From: a bacterium UBP6_UBA1177
GTDB lineage: Bacteria > UBP6 > UBA1177
Length of the DNA stretch: 64,000 bases
Assembly: GCA_002310995.1 (NCBI GenBank)
Contig: DBYV01000012.1
Coordinates: 725-64,724, forward strand
Direction of reading: 5' to 3'
Below the pieces are notes generated by a model. That model was not told the origin of the DNA and searched no databases. It saw nothing but the letters and a program-made list of their open reading frames with translations. How positions within the stretch are numbered: the stretch's first letter is position 1; each line of letters starts with the position of its first letter. Below are positions 1-8,922 of this stretch, piece after piece. The position numbers and the translations under genes were made by a program.

Positions 1-1065
1 AACCCCGGATCAACTTCCACAAAAGTGGCGGTTTATGAAGACACAAAAGAGATTTTGACTGTAAACATCAAACACGATGTAGAAGAACTGGCTGGTTTTA
101 CCTGTGTTTTCGATCAGTATGACTTCAGAAAAAATATCGTTCTCAAAAAACTCGAGGAAGAAGGAATCGATGTCGCATCATTAGACGTGATCGCAGGCAG
201 AGGCGGTCTTCACAAACCTATTCTCGGCGGCGTTTACGAAATCAACCCGCTTATGATCGACGACATCAAGCACCCGAAAATCGGTGAGCACGTCTGCAAC
301 CTCGGCGCACCTATCGCTTACGAAATCGCGAAAGAGGCATCGAAACTGAGCGGAAAGGATGTCAAGGCTTACACTGTTGATACTTCGGTCGTCGATGAAA
401 TGGAACCTATCGCTAAATTCTCAGGAATGCCCGAAATCGAAAGACGCAGCATTTTCCACGCACTCAACCAGAAGGCTGTTGCAAGAAGATATGCCCGCGA
501 AAGAGGCAAAAAATATGAGGATCTTAACTACATCGTAGCTCACATGGGCGGCGGAATCTCGATCGGCGCACATAGAAACGGCAGAGTCATCGACGTCAAC
601 AACGCGCTCAACGGCGAAGGTCCCTTTACTCCTGAAAGAAGCGGCGGCGTTCCGGTAGGACAGCTTGTAAATATGTGCTTCAGCGGCGAATACACGAAAG
701 CTGAGATTATGAAAAAAATCAAAGGAAACGGCGGTCTCGTCGCTTACCTCGGCACGAACAGCGCATATGAAGTCGAGCAGCGCGTAAAAGCGGGCGACAA
801 AGAAGCAGAGCTCGTTTACAAAGCAATGGCTTATCAGGTTGCAAAAGGAATCGGCGCTCTGGCTGCAGCTCTTGACGGCAAAGTTGATGTCATCATTCTC
901 ACCGGCGGAATCGCTTACGACAAAATGTTCGTCGGCTGGATCAAAGAGAAAATTTCCTTCATTGCCGATGTCGAAGTTTTCCCGGGCGAAGACGAAATGA
1001 AAGCTCTCGCTGAAGGCTGCTACTACGGAATCAAAGGAGAAATTCCGGTTCACGTCTATGAATAA
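1..1065 (+). CDS. buk: Butyrate kinase (5' end cut by window start)
   Basis: Acetokinase-family enzyme that interconverts butyryl phosphate and ADP with butyrate and ATP in the cytoplasm, the last step of butyrate formation or the entry step for butyrate and branched acids. The reading frame is open from base 1 and encodes NPGSTSTKVAVYED, the phosphate-binding start of the acetokinase fold, so an apparent GTG start at base 25 is internal and only a few N-terminal residues lie outside the window. Family motifs follow, including VAHMGGGISIGAH in the middle and the ILTGGIAYD segment near the C-terminus. About 354 residues are visible, close to the usual 355-360. The gene overlaps the next one by 8 bases, so they are probably cotranscribed. 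A phosphotransbutyrylase gene may lie upstream, but this cannot be seen. The main alternative is a branched-chain acid kinase. Confidence 0.93.
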   Translation, partial: NPGSTSTKVAVYEDTKEILTVNIKHDVEELAGFTCVFDQYDFRKNIVLKKLEEEGIDVASLDVIAGRGGLHKPILGGVYEINPLMIDDIKHPKIGEHVCNLGAPIAYEIAKEASKLSGKDVKAYTVDTSVVDEMEPIAKFSGMPEIERRSIFHALNQKAVARRYARERGKKYEDLNYIVAHMGGGISIGAHRNGRVIDVNNALNGEGPFTPERSGGVPVGQLVNMCFSGEYTKAEIMKKIKGNGGLVAYLGTNSAYEVEQRVKAGDKEAELVYKAMAYQVAKGIGALAAALDGKVDVIILTGGIAYDKMFVGWIKEKISFIADVEVFPGEDEMKALAEGCYYGIKGEIPVHVYE

Positions 1066-1729
1066 AATCCAGGACTTAGTCCAAAGTTTCGAAGACCACA
1101 TTTCAAAAATCAATTCAGAAAATCCGGAATTTTTTCAAGCAGTTGCTTTAATTGCACAAAGTTACGGATATCCTCTTTCAAACGCGGCGGTTTTTAACAA
1201 AAATCTGAAGAAAATCACAAATCTGAAATACATTCTTGTCGCCGATAATCCCGGAGTAACAGAGCAGCACGAAGAGTGCTATTTAGTCGGAAAAGCGGGG
1301 AAAACAGCACGGAATTTCTTCAAAAACAATTCTCTCGTCAGCGATTTTGACGAAGAAGTTGCCGTGCTCAACAAAACTTTCATCCACACAAAAAGCACTC
1401 TCGATTTAAAAAAATTCAAAAATTTCAAGAGTTTGCTTGAAGATTCCGAAAAATTCATGGCAAACCTGGCCGTTGATATGCTTGAAGCGACTGAAGCCGA
1501 ACTCTGGATAACCGGATGCAGCGAACTTGGAGAAAAAAAGTTGTTTTCCGAATATCTGAAAACCCTGAAATCAAGATGCACCAAAAATCCCACTTTGAAA
1601 GAGAGAATTTTCTTTTATCCCCACTTCTCTTTCGGAAATTTCAGCAAAAATTTGAATTTGGTTCTTGCGAAAAACCACGGAATATCTATCGAAAACGCCT
1701 TAAAAGCGGCTTCACTGCAAATTTTTTAA
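1058..1729 (+). CDS. Uracil-DNA glycosylase-superfamily protein
   Basis: Protein of 223 residues. The segment ILVADNPGVTEQHEE near residue 60, followed by YLVGKAGKTARNFF, resembles motif 1 of uracil-DNA glycosylase-like proteins (a G-x-[AN]-PG start and a [FY]-x-G-x-[AS]-G segment). An LNKTFIHT segment near residue 105 and a WITGCSE strand near residue 150 would fit the later core strands. I infer a DNA-repair glycosylase or an inactive relative; substrate and activity cannot be read from the sequence. The ATG lies inside the last codons of butyrate kinase (8-base overlap) and has no close Shine-Dalgarno, so translation is probably coupled. The protein is Lys- and Phe-rich with a basic, Ala-rich C-terminus. 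Confidence 0.6.
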   Translation: MNKIQDLVQSFEDHISKINSENPEFFQAVALIAQSYGYPLSNAAVFNKNLKKITNLKYILVADNPGVTEQHEECYLVGKAGKTARNFFKNNSLVSDFDEEVAVLNKTFIHTKSTLDLKKFKNFKSLLEDSEKFMANLAVDMLEATEAELWITGCSELGEKKLFSEYLKTLKSRCTKNPTLKERIFFYPHFSFGNFSKNLNLVLAKNHGISIENALKAASLQIF

Positions 1730-1739
1730 TGAGAAAAAC

Positions 1740-1779
1740 AGCAAAGAGGAGAAACAAAAATTCCTTGCTTTTTTTCTTC
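1740..1779 (+). terminator. Weak intrinsic terminator candidate after the UDG-like gene
   Basis: AGCAA and TTGCT can pair, with GG/CC extending the stem across an A-rich loop, and a run of seven T follows. The stem is short and bulged. The 3' arm doubles as the -35 region of the next promoter, so the assignment is tentative. Confidence 0.35.
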
Positions 1780-1792
1780 TTTTCTCTAAAAT
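1765..1792 (+). promoter_or_regulatory. Sigma70-type promoter of the SDT-repeat lipoprotein
   Basis: TTGCTT at 1765-1770, 16 bases, then TAAAAT at 1787-1792, which puts the -10 about 35 bases before the ATG. The spacing and the TTGC form of the -35 recur upstream of several other lipoprotein genes in this window. Confidence 0.55.
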
Positions 1793-1827
1793 TATTCGTT
1801 TTTTGCTAACTTTTATGAGGTAGAACA

Positions 1828-3486
1828 ATGAAAAAAGTTTTTTTGATTTTTGCTTTTTGTTCACTTTTTGTATTCACAGGTTGTGGATCTAATGATACCG
1901 ACAACCCAGACACGGCTGACACTTCCGACACGGTTGACACTGCTGACACATCCGATACTTCAGACACATCGGACACTTCAGACACATCAGATACTTCAGA
2001 TACATCGGATACATCAAACACATCAGACACATCAGATACTTCGGACACAGCTGATACTTCAGATACTTCAGACACTTCGGATACTTCAGATACATCAGAT
2101 ACTTCAGATACATCGGATACTTCGGACACAGCTGATACTTCAGACACAGCCGATACTTCGGACTCATCAGATACTTCGGACACGGCTGACACTTCGGACA
2201 CGGCTGACACTTCGGACACAGCCGACACTTCGGACACCGCTGACACCGCTGACACCTCTGACACATCAGATACAGGCATCGAATGCACAGGTATTTCACT
2301 TGATGCATCTACTTTCATGCCTTACTATGAAGGTACTTATATCGGATTTGTTACAGACGGCGTTCTCGGCGACGCATCTTTTGATGATCTTATAGAGATC
2401 GATTTCCGGAATGGAGTAGCCACAGGTTCTTATAATTCAACCAATTACGACTGCACCGCATGTACGATTGTTGCTCAGGACAACAACTCTGGCAGCGAGA
2501 CCGAGACAATGTACTTCCAGAAAAACGGAACAATCGTTGTAAGCGAATATGATCCTGAAACCCTGGAAATGTCCGCAGAAATTTCGGTTGAACTCTCTGA
2601 AGTTACAATCGGAACGGACGGCTATCTCCACCTCAAAGAGAACGGAGCATGCATCACGATTGAAACCGGCATTGTAAAAGCTGAAGAATCTTCAGACCAT
2701 GCAATCAAAACCTGCGCCGGCATTACAGAATGTAAGAAAGGATGTAACGACGAAGATGAGGCGTGTATAGAAAACTGCTTCAGCGACATCTCGGCAGTAG
2801 CAAGAACGCAGTACAACAACCTTTTCTCGACATGCAACAATGCACACAACTGCGAAGGCAACTACTACTGCCTGTGGGAAAACTGCGTCGAAGAGGAAGA
2901 AGTCTGCGGAATGAGGGGCGACACTGAAAATTACAATATTCCTTACGGCGAAGTAACCATCAACGGAACATTCACCTATCTCCATGCAGAAGGTGAGACC
3001 GAAATACTTTATTCTCATGCACTTGAAGCCGCTTTTGTTGAGGGAACATTCGGAAACAACAATACACCTGTCGTAGATTCTGAAGGTCAGCTTCTTTCTT
3101 ATGCAAAGATCGCTCCTTTCAAAGATGTTCCTGAAGAAAAGAACATCACGCTTGTTCAGACCTACAAAAAAGAAGAAGGAAAGAGTTTCGGTCCGACTGT
3201 TCACATTGTAACAACTCTTCACGAGACGGGCACATACAAGCTCGGTCTCAGCGACTGGGAGGAAGAAGCAAGACTTTTCATCAGCAATACAGACAGCGAA
3301 GGCGAAAAAATCTGTGACCACGCTTTCGGTGTAGGCACGATCAATATCACCGCTATCAGCTGGACTCCCGGCGAAACAACGATTTCCGTCAACGGAACCG
3401 CAAAACTCTACAGCTACAAAGCAAGTCCTCACTACGGCGGCGACATCTCCGGCACCGAGTGGGTTGCATGCGAACCTAAAAATTAA
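1828..3486 (+). CDS. Lipoprotein with long Ser-Asp-Thr repeat stalk
   Basis: Secreted lipoprotein of 552 residues, with GAGGT 7 bases before the ATG. A basic N-terminus and hydrophobic stretch end in the lipobox FTGC, giving lipid-modified Cys19. Residues 28-149 are about forty D-T-[ASV] triplets (mostly TSD), a highly acidic and probably extended stalk. The remainder has a beta-rich region, then a Cys-rich segment near residues 290-365 with about a dozen cysteines suggesting disulphides, then another beta-like domain to the end. I recognise no catalytic domain. The stalk resembles the Ser-Asp spacers of surface adhesins in composition only. It is probably monocistronic, since its neighbours have their own promoter-like sites. 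Function unknown; surface display of the C-terminal part is inference. Confidence 0.85.
   Translation: MKKVFLIFAFCSLFVFTGCGSNDTDNPDTADTSDTVDTADTSDTSDTSDTSDTSDTSDTSDTSNTSDTSDTSDTADTSDTSDTSDTSDTSDTSDTSDTSDTADTSDTADTSDSSDTSDTADTSDTADTSDTADTSDTADTADTSDTSDTGIECTGISLDASTFMPYYEGTYIGFVTDGVLGDASFDDLIEIDFRNGVATGSYNSTNYDCTACTIVAQDNNSGSETETMYFQKNGTIVVSEYDPETLEMSAEISVELSEVTIGTDGYLHLKENGACITIETGIVKAEESSDHAIKTCAGITECKKGCNDEDEACIENCFSDISAVARTQYNNLFSTCNNAHNCEGNYYCLWENCVEEEEVCGMRGDTENYNIPYGEVTINGTFTYLHAEGETEILYSHALEAAFVEGTFGNNNTPVVDSEGQLLSYAKIAPFKDVPEEKNITLVQTYKKEEGKSFGPTVHIVTTLHETGTYKLGLSDWEEEARLFISNTDSEGEKICDHAFGVGTINITAISWTPGETTISVNGTAKLYSYKASPHYGGDISGTEWVACEPKN
1909..2274 (+). repeat. In-frame tandem 9-bp repeats coding for (TSD)n
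   Basis: About forty degenerate 9-base units of the type ACTTCAGAT / ACATCGGAC encode the acidic stalk. Synonymous third positions vary, but short perfect runs remain. Gain or loss of units would keep the frame, so length variation between strains is possible. Confidence 0.9.
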
Positions 3487-3495
3487 TCCTGAATC

Positions 3496-3523
3496 TTGCC
3501 TTTTCCCCTTTTTTCCCTAAAAT
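3496..3523 (+). promoter_or_regulatory. Sigma70-type promoter of the prolyl oligopeptidase gene
   Basis: TTGCCT at 3496-3501, 16 bases, TAAAAT at 3518-3523, followed by TCCCTG. The same two hexamers with the same spacing stand before the Cys-rich lipoprotein gene that starts at 8884. Confidence 0.55.
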
Positions 3524-3551
3524 TCCCTGTTTTTTCTGTTAGGAGGTAAAA

Positions 3552-5669
3552 ATGAAAAAACTTTCTATTATTGCATTGATTTTATTAGCAGTTTTAGTCG
3601 GTTGCACTAAAACGAAAAAAGAGGAGGAAAGCCCTGTGAAACAGGAACAGGTGAACTGGAACTATCCTGAAACGAAGCGTGAACTTGTGACGGACGATTA
3701 CTTCGGCACGAAAGTCGAAGATTACTACCGCCATCTTGAAAACAACGATTCAGAAGACGTTCAGAAGTGGACTGAGGCACAGAACGAGCTTACCGAAAAG
3801 ACGATTTTTTCGTGGGCACAGACTCCGAAAATCGAAAAAAGGCTCGGCGAAGTCTGGAATTACGACAAAATGATGCTTCCGATCAAACGCGGCGACAAAC
3901 TTTTCTATCGCTACCAGACGGGCCTTCAGAATCAGCCGGTCCTTATGATGCAGCTTCCCGACGGAACTAAAAAAGAGCTCGTCAACCCGAACACAATCGA
4001 TAAAAACGGAACGACCGCTATGGACTGGTGGTATGTTTCGCCGAACGGCAAGTATATCGCGGCAGGACTCAGCGAAAACGGCTCGGAACAGTCTGTCCTT
4101 CACCTTTTTGACACCGATTCGGGCGCAGAGGCTGACAAACCGATTGACGGTTGCCGCTATGCAAGCGTTGGCTGGCTTCCAGACGAAAGCGGTTTTTACT
4201 ACACAAGAAAGCTCGACGGAAACCACGAAGGCGAAATCGATACCGAACAGAGCGTCCGCTTTCACAAGATCGGTGAAGATGCCGAAAACGACGAAATCAT
4301 CGCGAAAAGCTCGATAAAAGAGGCGATCCTCGTCAGTTCGCTTGACGAAAAAGGGCTCTGGCTCCTTCTCACCGAATACCAGGGATCGAGCGGAAAAGCG
4401 AAACTCGCGGTTTACAACACGCAGACGAAAGAAACCAAAAAAATCGTTGACAACTACGAAAACATTTACGAAGGCGAGGCTTACGGCGGCTACCTTTTCC
4501 TGAAAACCGACAAAGACAACGCACTCAACTGGAAAATCGAGCGCGTCAACTGCGAAACTCTCGAATGGCAGACAGTCGTTGCAGAGCACGAAAAAGACGT
4601 TATCGAGCTGTTTGCGGTTTCAAAAGGGCGCATTGTCGTTTCCAAAATGCACGATGTCGCAAGCAAACTCGCGATTTACGACCTTGACGGCCAGAACGAG
4701 CGTGAAATTCCCCTACCCGCTTTAGGAAGTGCCGAATTTATCGCGGATTCCGTAAACGATGAAATTTATGTCGCTTTCTCGTCGTTCGCATTCCCGCCGG
4801 CAATCTACGAATACACCGAAAACGGCGGAATGAAGCAGCTCTGGAAAGCAGAAGTTCCTGTAAACACTGAAGATATTGTGACAGAGCAGATTTTCTACAC
4901 CTCAAAAGACGGCACAAAAATCCCGATGTTCATAATTTACAAAAAAGGACTCGAAAAGAACGGCAAAAATCACACTTTCCTGCGTGGTTACGGCGGTTTC
5001 AACGTCAACTATCCGATGTATTTCTCGGCAGTAAACGCAGTTTGGATCGAAACAGGCGGCATCATGGCGATCGCAAACATCCGCGGCGGCGGTGAATACG
5101 GTGAAAAATGGCACAGAGCGGGAATGCTTGACAAGAAACAGAATACTTTCGACGATTTTGCTTATGCAATGAAGTATCTTGCCGAAAACAAATACACGAA
5201 TCCTGAAAAACTCGCTATCTGGGGCGGCAGCAACGGCGGACTTCTCACCGGCGCAATGGTTACGCAGTTCGGAGACCTTTTTAAAGCAGCAGTTGTTGCA
5301 GTTCCCCTGCTCGACATGCTCCGTTTCCACAAATTCCTCATCGGAAGATACTGGGTCAGCGAATACGGCTCAAGTGACGACAAAGAGCAGTTTGAATACA
5401 TCCTCAAATATTCGCCCTACCAGAACATCAAGAAAGACGGCAAATTCCCGGCTGTCCTTCTTACCGCAGGCGAACACGATTCCCGCGTTCACCCGATGCA
5501 TGCAAAGAAAATGGCGGCAGCCCTCCAGTACGAAAACAAATCAAACAACCCGATATTCCTCTGGGTCGAGACCAAAGCTGGTCACGGCCAGGGCAAATCA
5601 ATGCAGGCAAGGATCAAAGAATCGGCAATGGAAATCGGTTTCTTCCTCAAAATGCTTGGTGTTGAATAA
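3552..5669 (+). CDS. Prolyl oligopeptidase family (S9A) lipoprotein
   Basis: Exported serine peptidase of 705 residues expected to cleave short peptides after proline. The signal peptide ends in a lipobox (LVGC), giving lipid-modified Cys18, so the enzyme is probably envelope-anchored. An N-terminal helical segment is followed by a seven-bladed propeller region (about residues 100-430) and an alpha/beta hydrolase domain. Visible catalytic elements are GGSNGG with nucleophile Ser560, GEHDSRV with the likely Asp, and AGHGQG with the likely His, plus the family stretch RGGGEYGEKWHRAG upstream of the serine. A strong AGGAGG lies just before the ATG. The length matches the family. It lies between two other lipoprotein genes and probably forms its own transcript. 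Prolyl endopeptidase is much more likely than another S9 subfamily. Confidence 0.93.
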   Translation: MKKLSIIALILLAVLVGCTKTKKEEESPVKQEQVNWNYPETKRELVTDDYFGTKVEDYYRHLENNDSEDVQKWTEAQNELTEKTIFSWAQTPKIEKRLGEVWNYDKMMLPIKRGDKLFYRYQTGLQNQPVLMMQLPDGTKKELVNPNTIDKNGTTAMDWWYVSPNGKYIAAGLSENGSEQSVLHLFDTDSGAEADKPIDGCRYASVGWLPDESGFYYTRKLDGNHEGEIDTEQSVRFHKIGEDAENDEIIAKSSIKEAILVSSLDEKGLWLLLTEYQGSSGKAKLAVYNTQTKETKKIVDNYENIYEGEAYGGYLFLKTDKDNALNWKIERVNCETLEWQTVVAEHEKDVIELFAVSKGRIVVSKMHDVASKLAIYDLDGQNEREIPLPALGSAEFIADSVNDEIYVAFSSFAFPPAIYEYTENGGMKQLWKAEVPVNTEDIVTEQIFYTSKDGTKIPMFIIYKKGLEKNGKNHTFLRGYGGFNVNYPMYFSAVNAVWIETGGIMAIANIRGGGEYGEKWHRAGMLDKKQNTFDDFAYAMKYLAENKYTNPEKLAIWGGSNGGLLTGAMVTQFGDLFKAAVVAVPLLDMLRFHKFLIGRYWVSEYGSSDDKEQFEYILKYSPYQNIKKDGKFPAVLLTAGEHDSRVHPMHAKKMAAALQYENKSNNPIFLWVETKAGHGQGKSMQARIKESAMEIGFFLKMLGVE

Positions 5670-5698
5670 AATTTCTTAATAAGATCAATCATTTAAAC

Positions 5699-5725
5699 GT
5701 AGAGACCATACTATGGCGTCTCTAC
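5699..5725. terminator. Hairpin between convergent genes
   Basis: GTAGAGAC at 5699-5706 pairs perfectly with GTCTCTAC at 5718-5725 across an 11-base loop. It sits between the convergent prolyl oligopeptidase and serpin genes. No T-run follows on either strand, so it may be a weak shared terminator or a transcript 3'-end structure. Confidence 0.4.
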
Positions 5726-5760
5726 AACAAATCCGATTATGAAATTATTAAATTGAACAG

Positions 5761-7227
5761 TTATTTGTATTCGGGTTTTTCGACCTTCCCCATGAAGAGA
5801 ATCGAGCCGTTTCTCTCATCTCTGATAACGAAGAAGAAAGGTCTTCTGCCGTAGAAACCGGGGAAATTTTCACCGCCTGCCATATCTGAACCGACATCCG
5901 TAACTGCAGCCGCCTCACTTCCCTCTTCGTTTACATCAATGTATGTTTTGTGAGTAATTTCAGAAACATAGAGAGCCGGATTAGCTGCTGACATGCCGCC
6001 TGCATCAAAAACCTTCTCAAGCCCCAGAGATGTAAAAATCTCAGGAAGAGACTTTTCATACTCAAATTTGAACTTCGGAAGGTGGAGTTTGTAATAACCG
6101 CGGGTCAGTGACGGCATATATTCGGCAAAACCTTTTTCGACAAAATTACCGATAATTTCGTCAACAGTCAGAACCTCGTCGTTAGGAGTCTCGAAATCAG
6201 GATTTGCAACATACGCATAAAACGCGAAGGCACCTCTGCCGTACGGGATCTTGACTCCGGCAACACTCTGACCGGCAATGACATAGTCTCCGTATTTTAC
6301 CTCGTCCGGATTTTCATAATACTTGAAACCCATGTAATCGGCTGTGGTTTCCGTTCCGTCTGACATAAAGAACTTGTCGGTAAAAGTGGTCTCTTTGTCA
6401 AACGCCTTGCTCCATGCAGCCTTGAAGTAAATTGCGTTGATAAGGTACATAACAGTGAGCGGATCAATAGATTCGATAATTTTATCGATTTTGCCGTGCG
6501 TCTTTTCCGCGACCCAGGAATTGATGAGCCCTACCGTTTCAACATCACCGAAATCAGCTGTAAAAAGCTCGGAGTTATAACTTTCCTCAAGAATGGTGAT
6601 GAACTCCTCCCTTATATCCTCGGAAATACCTTCTTCGAGCCAGATTGAGTTTGCAATTTCAAAAACCATATCTTTGTCTGCCGAAACAAGGCTGGCAATA
6701 AGCTCTTCGAACTGCTCATTTACAGAGGGAAGCTCCATTTCGCCGTAACCAAGAACTTCCTTCATTTCGGCAAGTGCTTCGTTTTCAGTACCGTTTGCAG
6801 TCATCGCCATGGCGATTGAAATCGAAAGCGGTGAAATCATAATGTTTTCTTTCTGTCCGATTGCGAGCTTTTCAAAAATATTGAGTCCGAGTCTTGTGTT
6901 TGCCTCTACAATTTCTTTAGAAACAGCATCTGCGTGCGCATCAGCAACCGAGTAAGCCTGAAGTACCGGATCTTCCGGTTCGTCAGTGTCAGTCGGCTCT
7001 GTAGCATCACTGTCGTCCAACTCTGCCGGATCGCTATCGCCAGGTTCCGTAGTGTCACCGGTATCCTCATGCTCAGTTGTATCGCCGGTATCGGTGTCGC
7101 CCTTGTCAACAGAAGTTTCTCCTGTATCAGATGTTGTGTCCTTTTCTTTATTGTCATCACCGCAGGCTACAAGCATAAAAACAAGAAAAACAGCAGAAAC
7201 GAGTGTCAACAATGATTTTTTAGTCAT
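5761..7227 (-). CDS. Serpin-family protease inhibitor lipoprotein
   Basis: Secreted inhibitor of 488 residues that would trap serine or cysteine proteases through serpin conformational change. The signal peptide ends in lipobox LVAC (Cys22); an acidic Thr/Asp-rich linker runs to about residue 90, and the serpin domain fills the rest. Support: the helix segment NIMISPLSISIAMAMTANG, the shutter-like LINAIYFKAAWSKAF stretch, the hinge EEGSEAAAVT near residues 434-443, and the C-terminal PFFFVIRD and ILFMGKV strands. The small residues at the hinge are those needed for loop insertion, so it is probably inhibitory. Counting from the hinge puts P1 near Met-Ala-Gly, suggesting elastase-like targets (inference). 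GGAGG precedes the ATG. Serpins are patchy in bacteria; the acidic linker matches those of neighbouring lipoproteins, so local fusion to a stalk is plausible. Confidence 0.93.
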   Translation of the reverse strand: MTKKSLLTLVSAVFLVFMLVACGDDNKEKDTTSDTGETSVDKGDTDTGDTTEHEDTGDTTEPGDSDPAELDDSDATEPTDTDEPEDPVLQAYSVADAHADAVSKEIVEANTRLGLNIFEKLAIGQKENIMISPLSISIAMAMTANGTENEALAEMKEVLGYGEMELPSVNEQFEELIASLVSADKDMVFEIANSIWLEEGISEDIREEFITILEESYNSELFTADFGDVETVGLINSWVAEKTHGKIDKIIESIDPLTVMYLINAIYFKAAWSKAFDKETTFTDKFFMSDGTETTADYMGFKYYENPDEVKYGDYVIAGQSVAGVKIPYGRGAFAFYAYVANPDFETPNDEVLTVDEIIGNFVEKGFAEYMPSLTRGYYKLHLPKFKFEYEKSLPEIFTSLGLEKVFDAGGMSAANPALYVSEITHKTYIDVNEEGSEAAAVTDVGSDMAGGENFPGFYGRRPFFFVIRDERNGSILFMGKVEKPEYK

Positions 7228-7262
7228 AATTTGCCTCCATTAAAGTTAAAAAACCAAACAAA

Positions 7263-7289
7263 CATATATTTAGTTACATAAAATGCCAA
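7263..7289 (-). promoter_or_regulatory. Possible promoter of the serpin gene
   Basis: On the minus strand TTGGCA (7284-7289) is followed after 15 bases by TATATG (7263-7268). The match is weaker and the spacing shorter than for the other promoters in the window. Confidence 0.3.
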
Positions 7290-7305
7290 TTTTTCTGACT
7301 CAAAA

Positions 7306-7362
7306 ATTAAAAAAAAAAAAAAACGATAACAATTTGATTTTATTAACAAAAAAATATCGTTT
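7306..7362 (-). terminator. Intrinsic terminator of the Cys-rich lipoprotein gene
   Basis: On the minus strand AAACGATA (7355-7362) can pair with TATCGTTT (7321-7328) across a 26-base A/T-rich loop, and a run of about fifteen T follows directly. It lies about 50 bases past the stop of the gene ending at 7412. Confidence 0.6.
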
Positions 7363-7411
7363 TCAAGCAGAAATGCTATGAATTATGAATTTGAGCTATC
7401 AGTTGAGAATT

Positions 7412-8884
7412 TTAGTATGGGCACTTCGGATTGCTGTCATTGCCGCAGGTCGCATTTGCCTGAGAAGGAGCATTCTGGAGACATGTGCTGGAATCCCAGC
7501 CGCATGCGCCTACATTGCCCTGGTTATCCTGCTCGCAGCAGCTTTCAATCAGCTGACGGTAACCGGTAGCTTCACCGGCGCCGATTTTGCTTCCCCAGCT
7601 CTCGCATGTTTCCATACATTTTATCTTTTCATCGGTATTTTCAGCATTGCTCTTCGGATAGCCGCCGCACTCCTGTTCAATGCAGGTTTTGATTGCAGAA
7701 CAACTGCAGAATTTGTAGCACATTGTCACACCGTATTCCGTACAGTTCTTGTTGCAGTATGCCGAGCCAGTTTTTGCTTCGTACATAGCGTCGCCGTTTG
7801 CGTCCTTGATATCGCCGCAATCGACATATTCACCTTTCTCACAGATTTCGTAAGGTTTATCAACGATATCGTTTCCGCATGTGAGGTGTGTCTTGCATGC
7901 ATCAGCCTGGAATTTGCAAACACCGTTCATGCACTCTTCATCAACCACACATTCATTCTGCATGAGGCACTCGTTCATCGTGTCGTAAATATTTTTCGCA
8001 GCAGGCCAAGTTTTAGAAATACATTCATCCTTACAGCTTGAATCGTTGCAATCCTTAACACATTCATAAACCTGATAGCATGTGAGTGCGTTGATATCAA
8101 CGCATGAATAAGGATCCCATCCTGTACATTCCGAATTGCAGACAGCTTCGTTTATCGGCTGATATTGCTTATCCTCTGTATTGAGTTCCTGACACGGTTT
8201 TGTCTCTTTCTTTTCACAGATTTCGCCTTCGTCAAGAACGCCGTTTCCGCACTTCTGATTAGGATTGCATGCATAATATGCATCATAGCAGTTCTTCGTA
8301 AGACATTCTTCGTCTGCGACTCCGCCACATGTAGCCGCACATTTTTCAAGCTCGGCATAGAGAGCTGCACCCTGATCAGTTCCTTCAGCTTTGCAAGAAG
8401 ACTCGCATGCGCTGTCAGCGCCGCACCTCTTAACACAATCCAGAATGTAAGAGCAAGGTCTTATCTTTCCTCCGTTCGAACAATTTTCAGGATTCCAGCC
8501 GCGGCAGTCTCTTCTGCACTGTGCATCACCTTGAGTATAGTTGCCTGGAAGTTCCGAACACGGTTTGGTATTGCCCTGTTCACAGGTTTCTCCGCTGTCA
8601 ATCTGGAAATTTCCACAGCTATCACTAGGGTCTCTTGCTATACATTTGCTTGTATCATAAGCGGAACAGTCAGAATTACAGGATGCTTTTCCTTCAGGAT
8701 AGAAATGGCCTGCTTCCCAGCATGCGACTTCGCCGTCGCAAACTTCACCTTCGTCAAGCTTGCCGTTTCCGCATTTTGGTACGTTTGAATCAGCCTCGCT
8801 GCTGTCGGAACTGCTACCACCGCCGCATGAAACCAGCAACATCATGCAAAATACAAAGACTGAAATAGTTAAAATTTTTTTCAT
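7412..8884 (-). CDS. Cys-rich lipoprotein with myxococcal-type disulphide repeats
   Basis: Exported protein of 490 residues. The signal peptide ends in lipobox LVSC (Cys20) and a short Gly/Ser linker follows. The mature part contains about 60 cysteines. Units of the form CGNGxLDxGExC occur near residues 37, 210 and, degenerate, 335 (CGNDIVDKPYEIC), the pattern of the Cys-rich repeat typical of Myxococcota surface proteins. Between them are segments of the form C-x-x-x-C with regularly spaced Cys, perhaps alpha-helical hairpins. No enzyme motif is visible. It is probably a disulphide-rich surface or periplasmic binding protein. A GAGGAG Shine-Dalgarno precedes the ATG; the gene has its own promoter and terminator. 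Confidence 0.88.
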   Translation of the reverse strand: MKKILTISVFVFCMMLLVSCGGGSSSDSSEADSNVPKCGNGKLDEGEVCDGEVACWEAGHFYPEGKASCNSDCSAYDTSKCIARDPSDSCGNFQIDSGETCEQGNTKPCSELPGNYTQGDAQCRRDCRGWNPENCSNGGKIRPCSYILDCVKRCGADSACESSCKAEGTDQGAALYAELEKCAATCGGVADEECLTKNCYDAYYACNPNQKCGNGVLDEGEICEKKETKPCQELNTEDKQYQPINEAVCNSECTGWDPYSCVDINALTCYQVYECVKDCNDSSCKDECISKTWPAAKNIYDTMNECLMQNECVVDEECMNGVCKFQADACKTHLTCGNDIVDKPYEICEKGEYVDCGDIKDANGDAMYEAKTGSAYCNKNCTEYGVTMCYKFCSCSAIKTCIEQECGGYPKSNAENTDEKIKCMETCESWGSKIGAGEATGYRQLIESCCEQDNQGNVGACGWDSSTCLQNAPSQANATCGNDSNPKCPY

Positions 8885-8922
8885 AAGAAACTCCTCTGGT
8901 AAAAAAAATCAAAAAACCCGCA

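Noticed and set aside
421..1113. Minus-strand frame of 230 codons opposite butyrate kinase
   Set aside because: Antisense of a conserved enzyme; no motif or start site.
1909..2274. Possible CRISPR-like array
   Set aside because: The units are 9 bases, contiguous, degenerate in third positions and in frame; there are no spacers or cas genes.
1806..2395. Long open frames opposite or out of frame with the TSD repeat
   Set aside because: They arise because a 9-base repeat keeps several frames open; they lack signal peptides and start sites, and the plus-strand frame has a lipobox and Shine-Dalgarno.
7385..8041. Plus-strand frame of 218 codons opposite the Cys-rich lipoprotein
   Set aside because: It mirrors the Cys codons of the minus-strand gene and has no start site or family match.
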